Below, piece after piece: positions 25,435 to 34,478 of a DNA stretch of 64,000 nucleotides. The notes under the pieces are model-generated. The model saw only the letters and a list, made by a program, of their open reading frames with translations, was not told where the DNA came from and searched no databases. Each line of letters opens with the position of its first letter. Position 1 is the stretch's first letter. The stretch comes from Aphanothece hegewaldii CCALA 016 (GTDB lineage Bacteria; Cyanobacteriota; Cyanobacteriia; Cyanobacteriales; Microcystaceae). Position numbers and translations under genes: made by a program. Location of the stretch: the NCBI RefSeq assembly GCF_003007785.1, contig NZ_PXOH01000011.1, positions 1 to 64,000 on the forward strand. Direction: 5' to 3'.

Positions 25435-26835
25435 ATGGCAACTAATAAAAAGAAGCAAAAAAATGATGAAGCTACTGATGTAGAGAGTAAAGAGGAAGAA
25501 CTTTTAAAAGACCCTAACTGGGTAGACAAAGCAATTGGTAGAGCAAAACCTATTGAATTGACAGAGTATGAAAAAGAGCTTGCCAATTTGCTAGTTGAGC
25601 TTGCATACAAAAACTCTGAGTCCAATTCTTCACCATTAGGCTACTCTCTAGCTGCTGCCTTCGATCTTTTCGTCGCCGCAGGATACTACAAAAACATAAC
25701 GCCTAAAGAGAAGAAGAAAAAAACATCTGAGGAGAAAAAGAAAACATCTGAGGAGAAGAAAATGTCTGAGGGGTGGCTTTATTGCTCAAACCCAAATGCT
25801 TCACCGTTACTAATTTACCCATATACTAATACTTGCCCTCTTTGCGTACTAAATGGCGAGTTTCACTTTCATCCAGCGAAAAAGCCTGAGTCAGGAACTA
25901 TAGGGAGCATTACGCAGAATTCACTGGGTGTTTTCCTAACCTGTCTTTTTGAACGGAACAACCAGCGTCTTGAAGTGCGGTGTGGTCACCGTTATGATCC
26001 AATGGATATTATTATTGAGGACAAGCAAAATAATAATATTGTTCTTATGGGTGAAGTGAAAGCGGCCCCACTCACTACTCTTGCTCTAGCCGTTCAATGC
26101 GATGCTCAACTTGGTCAAAACGCTGAAGGTAAAGTAGTTAATCATAAACCGCAATCTCTTGAAAATTCATTTTTAGCTCAGTCTGAGTTTTACCTTTTGC
26201 TCCCACAATTAGAGGGTTCAAAGTGGAAGCCTGAGCTTATATCTTTAGGAGTAAAAAATAATGAGCCAATAGAGGAGTGGGTGTATCGCCAATTGTTTCG
26301 CGTGTTTAGTGAAGATAAAAAGTTGTTCGGACGCTACTTTCAGTTTTGGGAGAAAGCTTTTGTTGCCTACACGAGAAGTGAGTGGATTAAAGACTCGGAT
26401 CCAGATCCTGTTTATTGGTTGACTAATGGCTGTGGGGTTCCTCCAAACCCCGAATCAAAGAACTGGCCTAAAAGAGAAAAAGGAGACAGTTATAAGTCGG
26501 TATCCGATGGTAAGACCAGCGTGGGAATGGACAGAACAGACGATATCAAAAAAGGGATTTGCCAAGTTCTCATAATTGGTGCCTCATCAGCGAAGCTAAA
26601 GAGTAAACGTACTGTAAAAACAGCGTTGCTTTCTAACATTCACGCGGTTCGTCACTACGATGCTTACATAAAAGATCTTGAGGATATCGTTTGGACGAAA
26701 ACTGGTAATCAGATAATTACCAAAGCAAGTCAGTTGCCGTCAGATCAAGATATGTATAATCTTTGTGATGGGATTATTTCCTTTACGAAAATTTATGCAA
26801 GAGACCAGTGGATCATTGACAATTTTAAATTTTAA
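25435..26835 (+). CDS. Putative type II restriction endonuclease
   Basis: 466 residues, not recognised as a named enzyme. It overlaps a cytosine-5 methyltransferase gene by 71 bp, which makes it the likely cognate nuclease. A PD-(D/E)XK-like core is visible: DPMDIIIEDKQNN then VLMGEVKAAP (Asp191, Glu207, Lys209). Upstream of it TCPLC (134-137) with Cys117 and RCGH could bind zinc. Residues about 90-112 are a Lys/Glu-rich linker containing three KTSEEKK-type units. The remaining 250 residues probably hold the target-recognition and dimerisation parts. Base composition resembles the surroundings, but an R-M pair between core genes suggests acquisition by transfer. Confidence 0.75.
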   Translation: MATNKKKQKNDEATDVESKEEELLKDPNWVDKAIGRAKPIELTEYEKELANLLVELAYKNSESNSSPLGYSLAAAFDLFVAAGYYKNITPKEKKKKTSEEKKKTSEEKKMSEGWLYCSNPNASPLLIYPYTNTCPLCVLNGEFHFHPAKKPESGTIGSITQNSLGVFLTCLFERNNQRLEVRCGHRYDPMDIIIEDKQNNNIVLMGEVKAAPLTTLALAVQCDAQLGQNAEGKVVNHKPQSLENSFLAQSEFYLLLPQLEGSKWKPELISLGVKNNEPIEEWVYRQLFRVFSEDKKLFGRYFQFWEKAFVAYTRSEWIKDSDPDPVYWLTNGCGVPPNPESKNWPKREKGDSYKSVSDGKTSVGMDRTDDIKKGICQVLIIGASSAKLKSKRTVKTALLSNIHAVRHYDAYIKDLEDIVWTKTGNQIITKASQLPSDQDMYNLCDGIISFTKIYARDQWIIDNFKF

Positions 26836-27931
26836 GCAAGAAAGTAGTTCCATCCCTAATCACATTGCTCGGCAAGTCAGTCCAGATGTCCAGCGACGCA
26901 TCAATGCTTTAAAAATAGGGCAAAAAATGCAAGATTTACCAGAAGAGCTTTGGCATACAAGTTTCCGTTACTATGTTAAAGAAGATGAAAATCGACGTGG
27001 TGGCCCAAATCTCAGAATTATTAGACTTAACCCTGAAATGCCATCTCTAACAGTAACGGCATACATTTTCAACAAGTTTGTTCACCCTTATGAAAACCGC
27101 TATATTTCAGTTCGAGAGGCCGCAAGGTTACAAGGTTTTTCCGATAGCTTGGAGTTCAAAGGTACACAGAATAGCACACAATTACAAGTTGGTAACGCTG
27201 TTCCTGTTCAATTAGCAAAGGCGGTGTTTGATCAGGTTATCCAACATACAGAAAAAGTTAGGTATAAGCTAGGTCAGAATCTTACTGCTATGAGCCTTTT
27301 TAGTGGTGCAGGAGGCATGGATATAGGTGCAGACTGTACAGGCCGAATTAAAACGCTTTTAGCTATAGATTCTTGGCAAGATGCTTGCGACACTTTGAGC
27401 GGCTATTATAATGGACGCTGCGATGTGCTTCAGCAAGACGTTGTAAATATTACAAATCCCTTGAAGCTTTGGCAATCAAGAACTGGTGAAACAAGAGAGC
27501 CAGATTTAGTTTTTGGAGGCCCACCGTGTCAGGCATTTAGTCAGGCTGGCAAGCAGAAAGGCTTGGATGACGATCGCGCACAAATGATCTTTGAGTTTAT
27601 CCGATTCATTAAAGACTTAAGTCCCGCATTTTTTGTGATGGAAAACGTCGCCAACTTGAAGGGAATTGGAGAAGGCACCATCTTTAAAAAGATTCTAAAA
27701 AGTATGGAGGATCTGCAATACGAAATTACTACAGGATTGCTACTCTCTGCCGATTTTGGAGTTCCTCAATTGCGAAAACGCTTGTTTTTCTTAGGAAGCC
27801 GACGAGAATTTGGGAAGATTCCGCTACCGTACCCTACCCATAGTGCTATGCCTGGTCTATTTACTCTACCTTATCTGACTGTTGGCGAAGCGTTTGCAGG
27901 ACTCCCGTTGCTGCCTATAAACTATAAATAA
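26765..27931 (+). CDS. Circularly permuted DNA cytosine-5 methyltransferase
   Basis: 388 residues with all C5-methyltransferase motifs but in permuted order. First comes the recognition region (NHIARQVSPDVQRRINALK to RRGGPNLRIIRLNP), then motif IX (RYISVREAARLQGFSD, 112-127), motif X (LQVGNAVPVQLA) and motif I (TAMSLFSGAGGMDIGA, 174-189). Motif IV follows (DLVFGGPPCQAFS, catalytic Cys255), then VI (FVMENV) and VIII (PQLRKRLFFLG). The protein ends at TVGEAFAGLPLL, where an ordinary enzyme would continue into the recognition region. The frame opens at GTG 26765; ATG 26768 or 26795 are alternative starts. No clear ribosome-binding site is seen, so coupling to the upstream nuclease gene is likely. 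Confidence 0.92.
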   Translation: MMGLFPLRKFMQETSGSLTILNFKQESSSIPNHIARQVSPDVQRRINALKIGQKMQDLPEELWHTSFRYYVKEDENRRGGPNLRIIRLNPEMPSLTVTAYIFNKFVHPYENRYISVREAARLQGFSDSLEFKGTQNSTQLQVGNAVPVQLAKAVFDQVIQHTEKVRYKLGQNLTAMSLFSGAGGMDIGADCTGRIKTLLAIDSWQDACDTLSGYYNGRCDVLQQDVVNITNPLKLWQSRTGETREPDLVFGGPPCQAFSQAGKQKGLDDDRAQMIFEFIRFIKDLSPAFFVMENVANLKGIGEGTIFKKILKSMEDLQYEITTGLLLSADFGVPQLRKRLFFLGSRREFGKIPLPYPTHSAMPGLFTLPYLTVGEAFAGLPLLPINYK

Positions 27932-27954
27932 GGATTATGAAGTTGAGACGAGAG

Positions 27955-30348
27955 TTACCGTAAATATACGATCGTAACTCCTGATCCTCCTTCGTTTTGT
28001 GGGGCTATTTCAAAACGTTTCACTTGGGGATGTTGTCCCAAAAATTCGTGTACACCTTGGCGGAGTTTTCCCGTTCCTTTACCGTGAATAACCCATAATA
28101 CACCAGATTGGGTGGCTTGTGCGATCGCTTTTTCGAGATCCGCTTCTGCTTCAGCGACTCGACTACCACGAATATCAATGGTATTTTTTGAGGTTTGGAT
28201 CAAAGTGGGCGGTTTTTCGGTTTGGGATGGGGGAGGAGTAACAGGAGTTGCTTTTGCTTTGACGAGTATTTCCACTTTCTGCCCGTCTAAAGATTCAATT
28301 TCCGTAAAGTTGATCGTCATTTTCATTAAACCAAATTTCACGGAAACATTCCCTGTATCTTCAGAAACACTCAAAACTTCTGCGGTTTGCCCTAAACTAG
28401 GAATTCTTACTCTTTCACCAACTTTCGGTATATAAGTTTTTTGCGGTTTTGCGGATGTATTAGGCAAAAACTGAGCAGAAATTTCATTTAATGCTTGAGT
28501 GGCTTTTTGGGCATCTTGGGCGGTAGGTGTACCTTGTTGCAGTTGTCGAATGACTTTCGCTATCTCTGTTTTAGCGTTAGTGAGGGCTTTTTGGATTTCT
28601 ATTTCTTGAGTTCGTTTTAGATCTTTTTCTCGTTCTTGTAAAGAGGTGGCTTTTTGCGAGACTTCGGTATAGAATTTTTCCGTTTGCTGTAGGAGTTTTT
28701 TGGCTTCAAAGGCTTTTTGTTCTTGTTCTTTGCGTTGTTGTTCTAAACCTGCAATGACTTGATTGATATCTTCAGTATAGCCACCGACTCGACTTCTGGC
28801 ATCTTCGACAATTTCTGGATCTAACCCTAAGCGTTGGGCAATGGTTAAAGCATTAGAACGCCCTGGAATGCCCCACAACAGACGATAGGTGGGTGAAATG
28901 GTTTGATCGTCAAATTCTACTGAGGCGTTCTCAAAGCGAGAATCTTGGTATTTGAGGGCTTTTAGTTCTCCGTAATGGGTTGTTGCAATGGATAATGTTA
29001 CGTTTTCGGCTAAATATTTCAAGAGTGCGATCGCTAAGGCACTTCCTTCGGCTGGATCGGTTCCTGCCCCCACTTCATCGAGTAAAACTAAGCTAGAGCT
29101 ATTATCTATTTGTAATGCTTCTAAAATTCGGACAATTCGCCGTATATGTCCCGAAAATGTCGATAAACTCTGTTGTAAAGATTGTTCGTCGCCGATATCT
29201 GCTAATATTTGATCAAACCAAGGAATTTCGACGGGTTCTTTTGCAGGGATAAAAAGTCCCGCTTTTGCCATTAATGCCGCAAGTCCAAAGGTTTTAAGGG
29301 TAACGGTTTTCCCTCCAGTATTTGGACCTGTAATTGCTACAACTCGAATCGGTGCTAAAATCTGTACATTAATCGGAATAACGGCTCGTCCTTGTTCGTG
29401 TTGTTGTTGCCAAACCAATAGGGGATGACGTAACTGTCTAAGAGTTAGTTGTTCTCCTGCTTCAAGGTTGACAAAACGCGGCGGATGTGCTTCTAACCAT
29501 AAACTATATCGGGCTCTTGCTGTGGCTAAGTCTATGGTTGTTGCAACGGCTAGAAGATATTCTAAATCATCAAATAAACTGGCGACTTGTTCTGATAATT
29601 TTCTCAGTATAATTTCTTCTTCAATTTGTTCGGTTCTGCGAAACTGTCTAAGTTTGTTACCTTGTTCGACAACAGACTGAGGTTCTACATAAATAGTCGC
29701 GCCTGTACTAGAGGTATCATGAATAATGCCAGGTATTTGATCTTTTTGTGGGGCTTTTACGGGAATGACAAAACGATCGCTTCTTTGGGTAATCACAGCT
29801 TCTTGCACTGCGCCCCCTTGTTTGTTTATAATTTCTTGTAGTCGGCGATAGATACGTTCTCGGACGACCTTCATTTGTCCCCTGACTTCTCTTAACTGTG
29901 GACTAGCGCGATCGGCTACGGTTCCATCTTCTTCGATACATCGATATATTTCTTGTTCGAGATCAGGATAGGTTCGTACTTGTTCGACTAATGCGTTTAA
30001 AACAGGACAATCTTCTTGTTGATCGATGATTCTTCTTAAGCGTCTGACTCCTGCTAAAGTAGTGGCAATGGATAGTAATTCTTGTCCGATGAGCATTCCA
30101 CCAATATTTGCACGTTCAAGCGCGTTACCAATATCGGTGATTCCTTCAAATGATAATCTACCATTGGGACGTTGTTCAAGTTGATAGACTTCTTGCGTTT
30201 GCGATAATAATGTTAGACTTTCTTCTTTAGTGGTGGGAAGTTGAAGTTGACGAGATGCGATCGCTCCTAGTTTTGTTGCCGCAAAGGTTGATAAATGCTG
30301 ACAAAGGCGATACCATTCCAGTAGGTCGAGGGTTTCTGCTTGAATCAA
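27955..30348 (-). CDS. mutS2: MutS2 endonuclease/ATPase
   Basis: 797 residues, typical length. The N-terminal core and clamp are followed by the ABC-type ATPase (ITGPNTGGKTVTLKTFGLAA Walker A, LVLLDEVGAGTDPAEGSAL Walker B and SIATTHYGELK). A Lys/Glu/Gln-rich coiled coil follows (about 520-620). The C-terminal Smr nuclease domain has IDIRGSRVAEAEADLEKAI and VIHGKGTGKLRQGV. MutS2 acts on branched DNA and on stalled, collided ribosomes rather than in classical mismatch repair. It converges on the methyltransferase gene with a 23-bp gap. Confidence 0.96.
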   Translation of the reverse strand: MIQAETLDLLEWYRLCQHLSTFAATKLGAIASRQLQLPTTKEESLTLLSQTQEVYQLEQRPNGRLSFEGITDIGNALERANIGGMLIGQELLSIATTLAGVRRLRRIIDQQEDCPVLNALVEQVRTYPDLEQEIYRCIEEDGTVADRASPQLREVRGQMKVVRERIYRRLQEIINKQGGAVQEAVITQRSDRFVIPVKAPQKDQIPGIIHDTSSTGATIYVEPQSVVEQGNKLRQFRRTEQIEEEIILRKLSEQVASLFDDLEYLLAVATTIDLATARARYSLWLEAHPPRFVNLEAGEQLTLRQLRHPLLVWQQQHEQGRAVIPINVQILAPIRVVAITGPNTGGKTVTLKTFGLAALMAKAGLFIPAKEPVEIPWFDQILADIGDEQSLQQSLSTFSGHIRRIVRILEALQIDNSSSLVLLDEVGAGTDPAEGSALAIALLKYLAENVTLSIATTHYGELKALKYQDSRFENASVEFDDQTISPTYRLLWGIPGRSNALTIAQRLGLDPEIVEDARSRVGGYTEDINQVIAGLEQQRKEQEQKAFEAKKLLQQTEKFYTEVSQKATSLQEREKDLKRTQEIEIQKALTNAKTEIAKVIRQLQQGTPTAQDAQKATQALNEISAQFLPNTSAKPQKTYIPKVGERVRIPSLGQTAEVLSVSEDTGNVSVKFGLMKMTINFTEIESLDGQKVEILVKAKATPVTPPPSQTEKPPTLIQTSKNTIDIRGSRVAEAEADLEKAIAQATQSGVLWVIHGKGTGKLRQGVHEFLGQHPQVKRFEIAPQNEGGSGVTIVYLR

Positions 30349-30435
30349 GATCTAACGATGACTGTAATCTAAATTTTTCCTATTTATTTATCCTAGCTTG
30401 GTTTTGTAGTTTTTTTGAAGTACAAAGTAAGATTT

Positions 30436-30834
30436 TTACTTTTTCAGGTGTAACAATTCTTGTAGGGAAGCAAGCAACCTAATTTCGGCAAAAGCAATTT
30501 CTGAGTTAGGCGTTAGAATAAAGTACCAAGAAACATTAACGCCCAAAAGAGGGGTTTTGACATTTCCAACAACAACAATTTTAGTCTGTTCGTCTTCTGT
30601 TGGTTCAATACTACCTTGCTTGGGATACAGTTCTAACCCTCTTCCTTCTAGAGTTAAGTAGTCTGCGATCGCTTCTCGTCCTATTATAGGTGATTCAAAG
30701 GGCGGCTGTAAAATACCGTCAGGGGCAAAAAGATTAGCCGTCGCCTCGAAATCACCTGCGTTAAGATAGTTAAAATAGTTGAGAATGACGGGTTCTGTAA
30801 TTCCTTCGATGGTTGTTTGAGAGGTCGAGATCAT
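30436..30834 (-). CDS. Homologue of the orange carotenoid protein C-terminal domain (CTDH, NTF2 fold)
   Basis: 132 residues, one NTF2-like domain. It follows the OCP C-terminal domain closely: EGITEPVILNYFNYLNAGDF, then LQPPFESPIIGREAI, EPTEDEQTKIVVVGNVKTP, NVSWYFIL and LLASLQELL. Tyr20 and Trp103 fall at the places of OCP Tyr201 and Trp288, which hydrogen-bond the carotenoid keto group, so keto-carotenoid binding is likely. CTDH proteins collect carotenoid from membranes and pass it to helical carotenoid proteins. This protein contains no cysteine at all, so it lacks the disulfide-forming Cys described in other CTDHs. No helical carotenoid protein gene is in the window. Confidence 0.88.
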   Translation of the reverse strand: MISTSQTTIEGITEPVILNYFNYLNAGDFEATANLFAPDGILQPPFESPIIGREAIADYLTLEGRGLELYPKQGSIEPTEDEQTKIVVVGNVKTPLLGVNVSWYFILTPNSEIAFAEIRLLASLQELLHLKK

Positions 30835-31023
30835 AAAAACTAGATTAATTTTATGTTTTGATTTACTTTATCTTTTAAGGCTTTTGGGTGTAACCTTTCT
30901 TGATGTAGAAAAGTGCCTGTAACTTTAGAATGATTAAAAAAAATCCCTAGATTACCGAAATCAAGATCATAATATGAGTAGCCTATGAGAGATTTTAAAC
31001 CTAATGAATAGGAGTTTGCTTTA

Positions 31024-31488
31024 ATGTCAACCGCAACAGATACAGACTTAAAAGAATTAAAAGATTTAATTTTAGGTATAGACAAGAAACTAGATGTACA
31101 TATAGCGAGAACCGATGAACAGCTAAAAGCACTTAATGATAAGATCGTACAATTAGATAAACGGACTGAGGAACGTTTTGTCGATCTTAAATTACAAATG
31201 GATCTACGTTTTGCTCAAGTTGATAAACAGTTTGAACAAATGGATCTACGTTTTGCTCAAGTTGATAAACAGTTTGAACAAGTTGAGAAGCGGTTTGAAC
31301 AAGTTGATAAACGGTTTGAACAAGTTGAGAAGCGGTTTGAACAAGTTGACAAACAAATAGAAGCAGTTAACGCACGAATTAATACATTTACCATCGGTTT
31401 TTTAGGTATTGTTGGAATTTTGGTCACAGGACTTTTAGGTATTGTTGGAAAAGTTGTATTTTTCCCAAACCCTTCATCTTATATGTAA
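31024..31488 (+). CDS. Heptad-repeat coiled-coil protein with C-terminal membrane anchor
   Basis: 154 residues. After an N-terminal ATDTDLKELKDLILGIDKKL come tandem 14-residue units (DLRFAQVDKQFEQM, twice; EKRFEQVDKRFEQV, repeated). They form a long coiled coil and correspond to nearly exact 42-bp DNA repeats at about 31198-31365. The C-terminus is a membrane segment (INTFTIGFLGIVGILVTGLL). A paralogue with the same ends but a different repeat number is at 60374-60706. The ATG has AGGAG 9 bases upstream. Function unknown; widespread in cyanobacteria. Confidence 0.8.
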   Translation: MSTATDTDLKELKDLILGIDKKLDVHIARTDEQLKALNDKIVQLDKRTEERFVDLKLQMDLRFAQVDKQFEQMDLRFAQVDKQFEQVEKRFEQVDKRFEQVEKRFEQVDKQIEAVNARINTFTIGFLGIVGILVTGLLGIVGKVVFFPNPSSYM

Positions 31489-31533
31489 GCTGGCTTTTTG
31501 CGAATTTAATACACTTGACAAAAAAATAAATTT

Positions 31534-32454
31534 ATGGTAATAGAGGAGCAAATTAAAGAAAAAGCGATCGCACTGGGATTTCACAAAGTGGGGATAGCTG
31601 CGGTAGGTGAAGAAAAACAAGCAGTGAGTCATTTACAAACTTGGTTAGCGATGGGATATCACGGGGATCTTGAATGGATGGCAAACCCAAAACGACAAAA
31701 TATTAAGGAATGTTACCCAGAAGTGCGATCGGTGATTTGTGTGGCATTAAATTACTATACACCCCACCAACACTCTACAGAAAAGGAATATGGAAAGATT
31801 TCGCGTTATGGTTGGGGGAGAGATTATCACAAAGTTTTACAAAAAAAACTCAAAGCTTTGAGTCGATGGTTAGAATCACATGAAGAGGGGATTCAATGCC
31901 GTTATTATGTTGATACAGGGCCAATACAAGATAAAGTTTGGGCGCAACAAGCGGGTATTGGTTGGATTGCTAAGAATGGTAACGTTATTAGCAGAGAATA
32001 CGGCAGTTGGGTATTCTTAGGAGAAGTATTAACTAATCTAGAGTTAATACCTGATGTTCCTCATACGGAGCATTGTGGCACTTGTCGCCGTTGTTTGGAC
32101 GCTTGTCCGACAGGAGCAATTGTGCAACCCTTTGTCGTCGATGCCAATCTTTGTATAGCGTATCATACAATAGAAAATAGGGCAGAGCAATTACCAGAGG
32201 CGATCGCATCTAAACTCTCAGGATGGGTAGCAGGATGTGATATTTGTCAAGATGTTTGTCCTTGGAATCAACGATTTTCTCAAAGTACAGATATCGCCGA
32301 TTTTCAGCCTTATCCTGGCAATATTACGCCTTCTTTAAAGGAATTAGCGGAATTATCCCCTGAGTCATGGAATGAGCGCTTTACAGGATCAGCTTTACGA
32401 CGAATTAAACCCGAAATGTGGCGACGTAATGCTCGTGCCAATCTTGATGTTTAA
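31534..32454 (+). CDS. queG: Epoxyqueuosine reductase
   Basis: 306 residues. The cobalamin-dependent iron-sulfur reductase makes queuosine from epoxyqueuosine in tRNA. The N-terminal DUF1730 part ([29 protein letters not shown]) and [20 protein letters not shown] carry the active-site Asp. Two 4Fe-4S clusters are shown by [15 protein letters not shown] and [11 protein letters not shown]. The length is slightly short because the HEAT-repeat tail of the E. coli type is absent. It is followed 22 bp later by the HAD gene. Confidence 0.95.
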   Translation: MVIEEQIKEKAIALGFHKVGIAAVGEEKQAVSHLQTWLAMGYHGDLEWMANPKRQNIKECYPEVRSVICVALNYYTPHQHSTEKEYGKISRYGWGRDYHKVLQKKLKALSRWLESHEEGIQCRYYVDTGPIQDKVWAQQAGIGWIAKNGNVISREYGSWVFLGEVLTNLELIPDVPHTEHCGTCRRCLDACPTGAIVQPFVVDANLCIAYHTIENRAEQLPEAIASKLSGWVAGCDICQDVCPWNQRFSQSTDIADFQPYPGNITPSLKELAELSPESWNERFTGSALRRIKPEMWRRNARANLDV

Positions 32455-32476
32455 CTAATTTATACCATAAGCTACA

Positions 32477-33196
32477 ATGACTGCTAAGATTATCTTCTTT
32501 GATTTTGATGGAACGATCGCTAATACTCGTGACACGTTTATAGAAATTGTCAATGGGTTATCAGGAGAATTTGGCTATAAACCCGTTAATCAAGAAGATA
32601 TTGAACACTTCAAAAATTTAAGTTCTAGAGAAATTATCAAACAGTCAAAAATTTCCCTTATCCAAATTCCGTTTTTATTAAGACGCGTTAAAATCGAATT
32701 AAACCAAAAAATCTCAACCCTAGAACCTTTTATTGGTTTATCGGCGTGTTTACATCAACTCATTTCAAAAGGTTATACATTAGGAATCATTACATCTAAT
32801 TTAGAAAAGAATGTTATTACTTTTCTCCAAAATAATGAATTAGATCATCTGTTTAAATTTATTTATTGTGATACCTCATTATTTGGTAAAGATAAAGTCA
32901 TTAACCAGATTATCCGAAAAAATAACTTTAAAAGAGAAAATATTATTTATGTGGGAGACGAAACCAGAGATATTAGTGCAGCCCGCAAAAGTAATATTAA
33001 AAGTATTGCTGTTGCTTGGGGTTTTAACTCGCCACAAATTTTAACCAAATACGAACCCGATGTTTTAATTTATTCCCCCCAAGATTTAATTAAAGCAGTA
33101 GAAAGTCTCACTGAAAAAGTGATTATACCATCTCGTGACATCCATCAATCTTTTCAATTAACAATTTCCCAAAAAGGTGATGAGATCAGAATTTAA
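32477..33196 (+). CDS. HAD-family hydrolase (phosphoglycolate-phosphatase-like)
   Basis: 239 residues. The four HAD motifs are visible: FFDFDGTIANT (nucleophile Asp and acid Asp), IITSN, the Lys in FGKDKV, and YVGDETRDISAA. The helical cap between motifs I and II is of the Gph/beta-phosphoglucomutase type (C1). The substrate cannot be told from sequence. It probably shares an operon with queG. Confidence 0.88.
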   Translation: MTAKIIFFDFDGTIANTRDTFIEIVNGLSGEFGYKPVNQEDIEHFKNLSSREIIKQSKISLIQIPFLLRRVKIELNQKISTLEPFIGLSACLHQLISKGYTLGIITSNLEKNVITFLQNNELDHLFKFIYCDTSLFGKDKVINQIIRKNNFKRENIIYVGDETRDISAARKSNIKSIAVAWGFNSPQILTKYEPDVLIYSPQDLIKAVESLTEKVIIPSRDIHQSFQLTISQKGDEIRI

Positions 33197-33312
33197 AGTT
33201 TTTCTTAATTGGTATGGGTTTGGTTTACCTTCCCCAAATTATACATCTCCAAAAGAAAAAAAAGATCCGCTTTAATGCAGTTGAAAAAATTAATCAAACT
33301 GTGTGATGATCT

Positions 33313-34416
33313 ATGCCAAAAGAAAGGTCAAATCTTCGGACAATGGTACAAAAATATTATCAACCGCCTAGGTTCCTCAAAAACGGATTTTTAAATACTG
33401 TCTATACAGCTTGGTTTGCCGCGAATAACTGGCAAAAAACACTTAATTATACTGAACCAATCTATCAAGAAATTATATTTCAAGGTGCATCTAATATACC
33501 AATTTATGGTTTAGGAGCAATTCCCGAAAATGCCAAAGGTACGATTATTGGAACCTATGGAATTACAGGAACTTTAGAAAATCAATGGTTTTTGAAAATC
33601 CTATCTTGTCTAGCCTTTACTAACAATTATGCGGTAATTTTATTTGATTGGCGAGCGCATGGAGAAACCGCAAAACTCTCATCTACACTGACATCTGATG
33701 GGATTTATGAAGGAAAAGATTTTATTTATATTGCCTCACAAGCGAAAAAAATGGGATATCCTACACCTTTTTGGTTTACAGGATATTCTCTAGGTGGGCA
33801 ACTCGCTTTATGGGGAATTAAAGAAGCACAAACCATTAATGATGAAGAGAATTCTTTAGATTTAATTGAATCTGATATTGGTGGAGGTGCAGTAATTTGC
33901 CCAAGTTTAGATTCTAATCGTTCTTTAGATTATTTAATTAAAGATAAATTCGGTAAATATATAGAAAAATCGATTACTAAAAATTTAATCAATATAGCTT
34001 GGGAACTACATCGTTACTATCCTGATGAAATTGATCCAGAAGCGATCAAAAGAGTCAATAGTATTAGAAGCTTTGATGATGAATTAGTCATTAAACAGTT
34101 AGGATTTTCGACTACAGAAGAATATTATAATGCCTGTAGTCCACTTCCTTTTTTACCCCATCTCAAAAAACCTACATTAATTTTATATGCCATTGATGAT
34201 CCGATGTTTGCGCCATCCATTATTGTCGATTTAAAATTAGCTTGTCAAAACAATCCAAATCTTGAATTAGTTCTCACTCAATATGGCGGTCATGTCGGTT
34301 ATATTAGTAGTGTAGCGTGTCAGCAACAATTGGGTGATCCTAATCCTTGGTGGGCGTGGAATCGCGTTTTAGAATGGATTGGTGAACAAGAAATATTAAT
34401 AAAAAATTACAAATAA
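33313..34416 (+). CDS. Alpha/beta hydrolase, YheT-like
   Basis: Up to 367 residues. The nucleophile elbow is GYSLGG; FDWRAHGETA is the oxyanion region; the acid is probably in YAIDDPMFAP and the His in YGGHVGY. YQPPRFLKNGFLNTVY at the start is the signature of the YheT/AB hydrolase 4 family, which suggests the true start is the ATG at 33343 rather than 33313. Substrates of this family in bacteria are unknown. Confidence 0.85.
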   Translation: MPKERSNLRTMVQKYYQPPRFLKNGFLNTVYTAWFAANNWQKTLNYTEPIYQEIIFQGASNIPIYGLGAIPENAKGTIIGTYGITGTLENQWFLKILSCLAFTNNYAVILFDWRAHGETAKLSSTLTSDGIYEGKDFIYIASQAKKMGYPTPFWFTGYSLGGQLALWGIKEAQTINDEENSLDLIESDIGGGAVICPSLDSNRSLDYLIKDKFGKYIEKSITKNLINIAWELHRYYPDEIDPEAIKRVNSIRSFDDELVIKQLGFSTTEEYYNACSPLPFLPHLKKPTLILYAIDDPMFAPSIIVDLKLACQNNPNLELVLTQYGGHVGYISSVACQQQLGDPNPWWAWNRVLEWIGEQEILIKNYK

Positions 34417-34478
34417 AAATATTTTTGATTAAAGAAGTACAATGATTTTAGGTAGTCGTCACAAAAAGGAGAAAAACG

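Noticed and set aside
30840-31085. 81-residue minus-strand frame upstream of the CTDH gene
   Set aside because: It is antisense to the start of the coiled-coil gene and has no recognisable features.
33209-33394. 61-residue frame before the YheT-like hydrolase
   Set aside because: It overlaps the hydrolase start in another frame and has no family resemblance.
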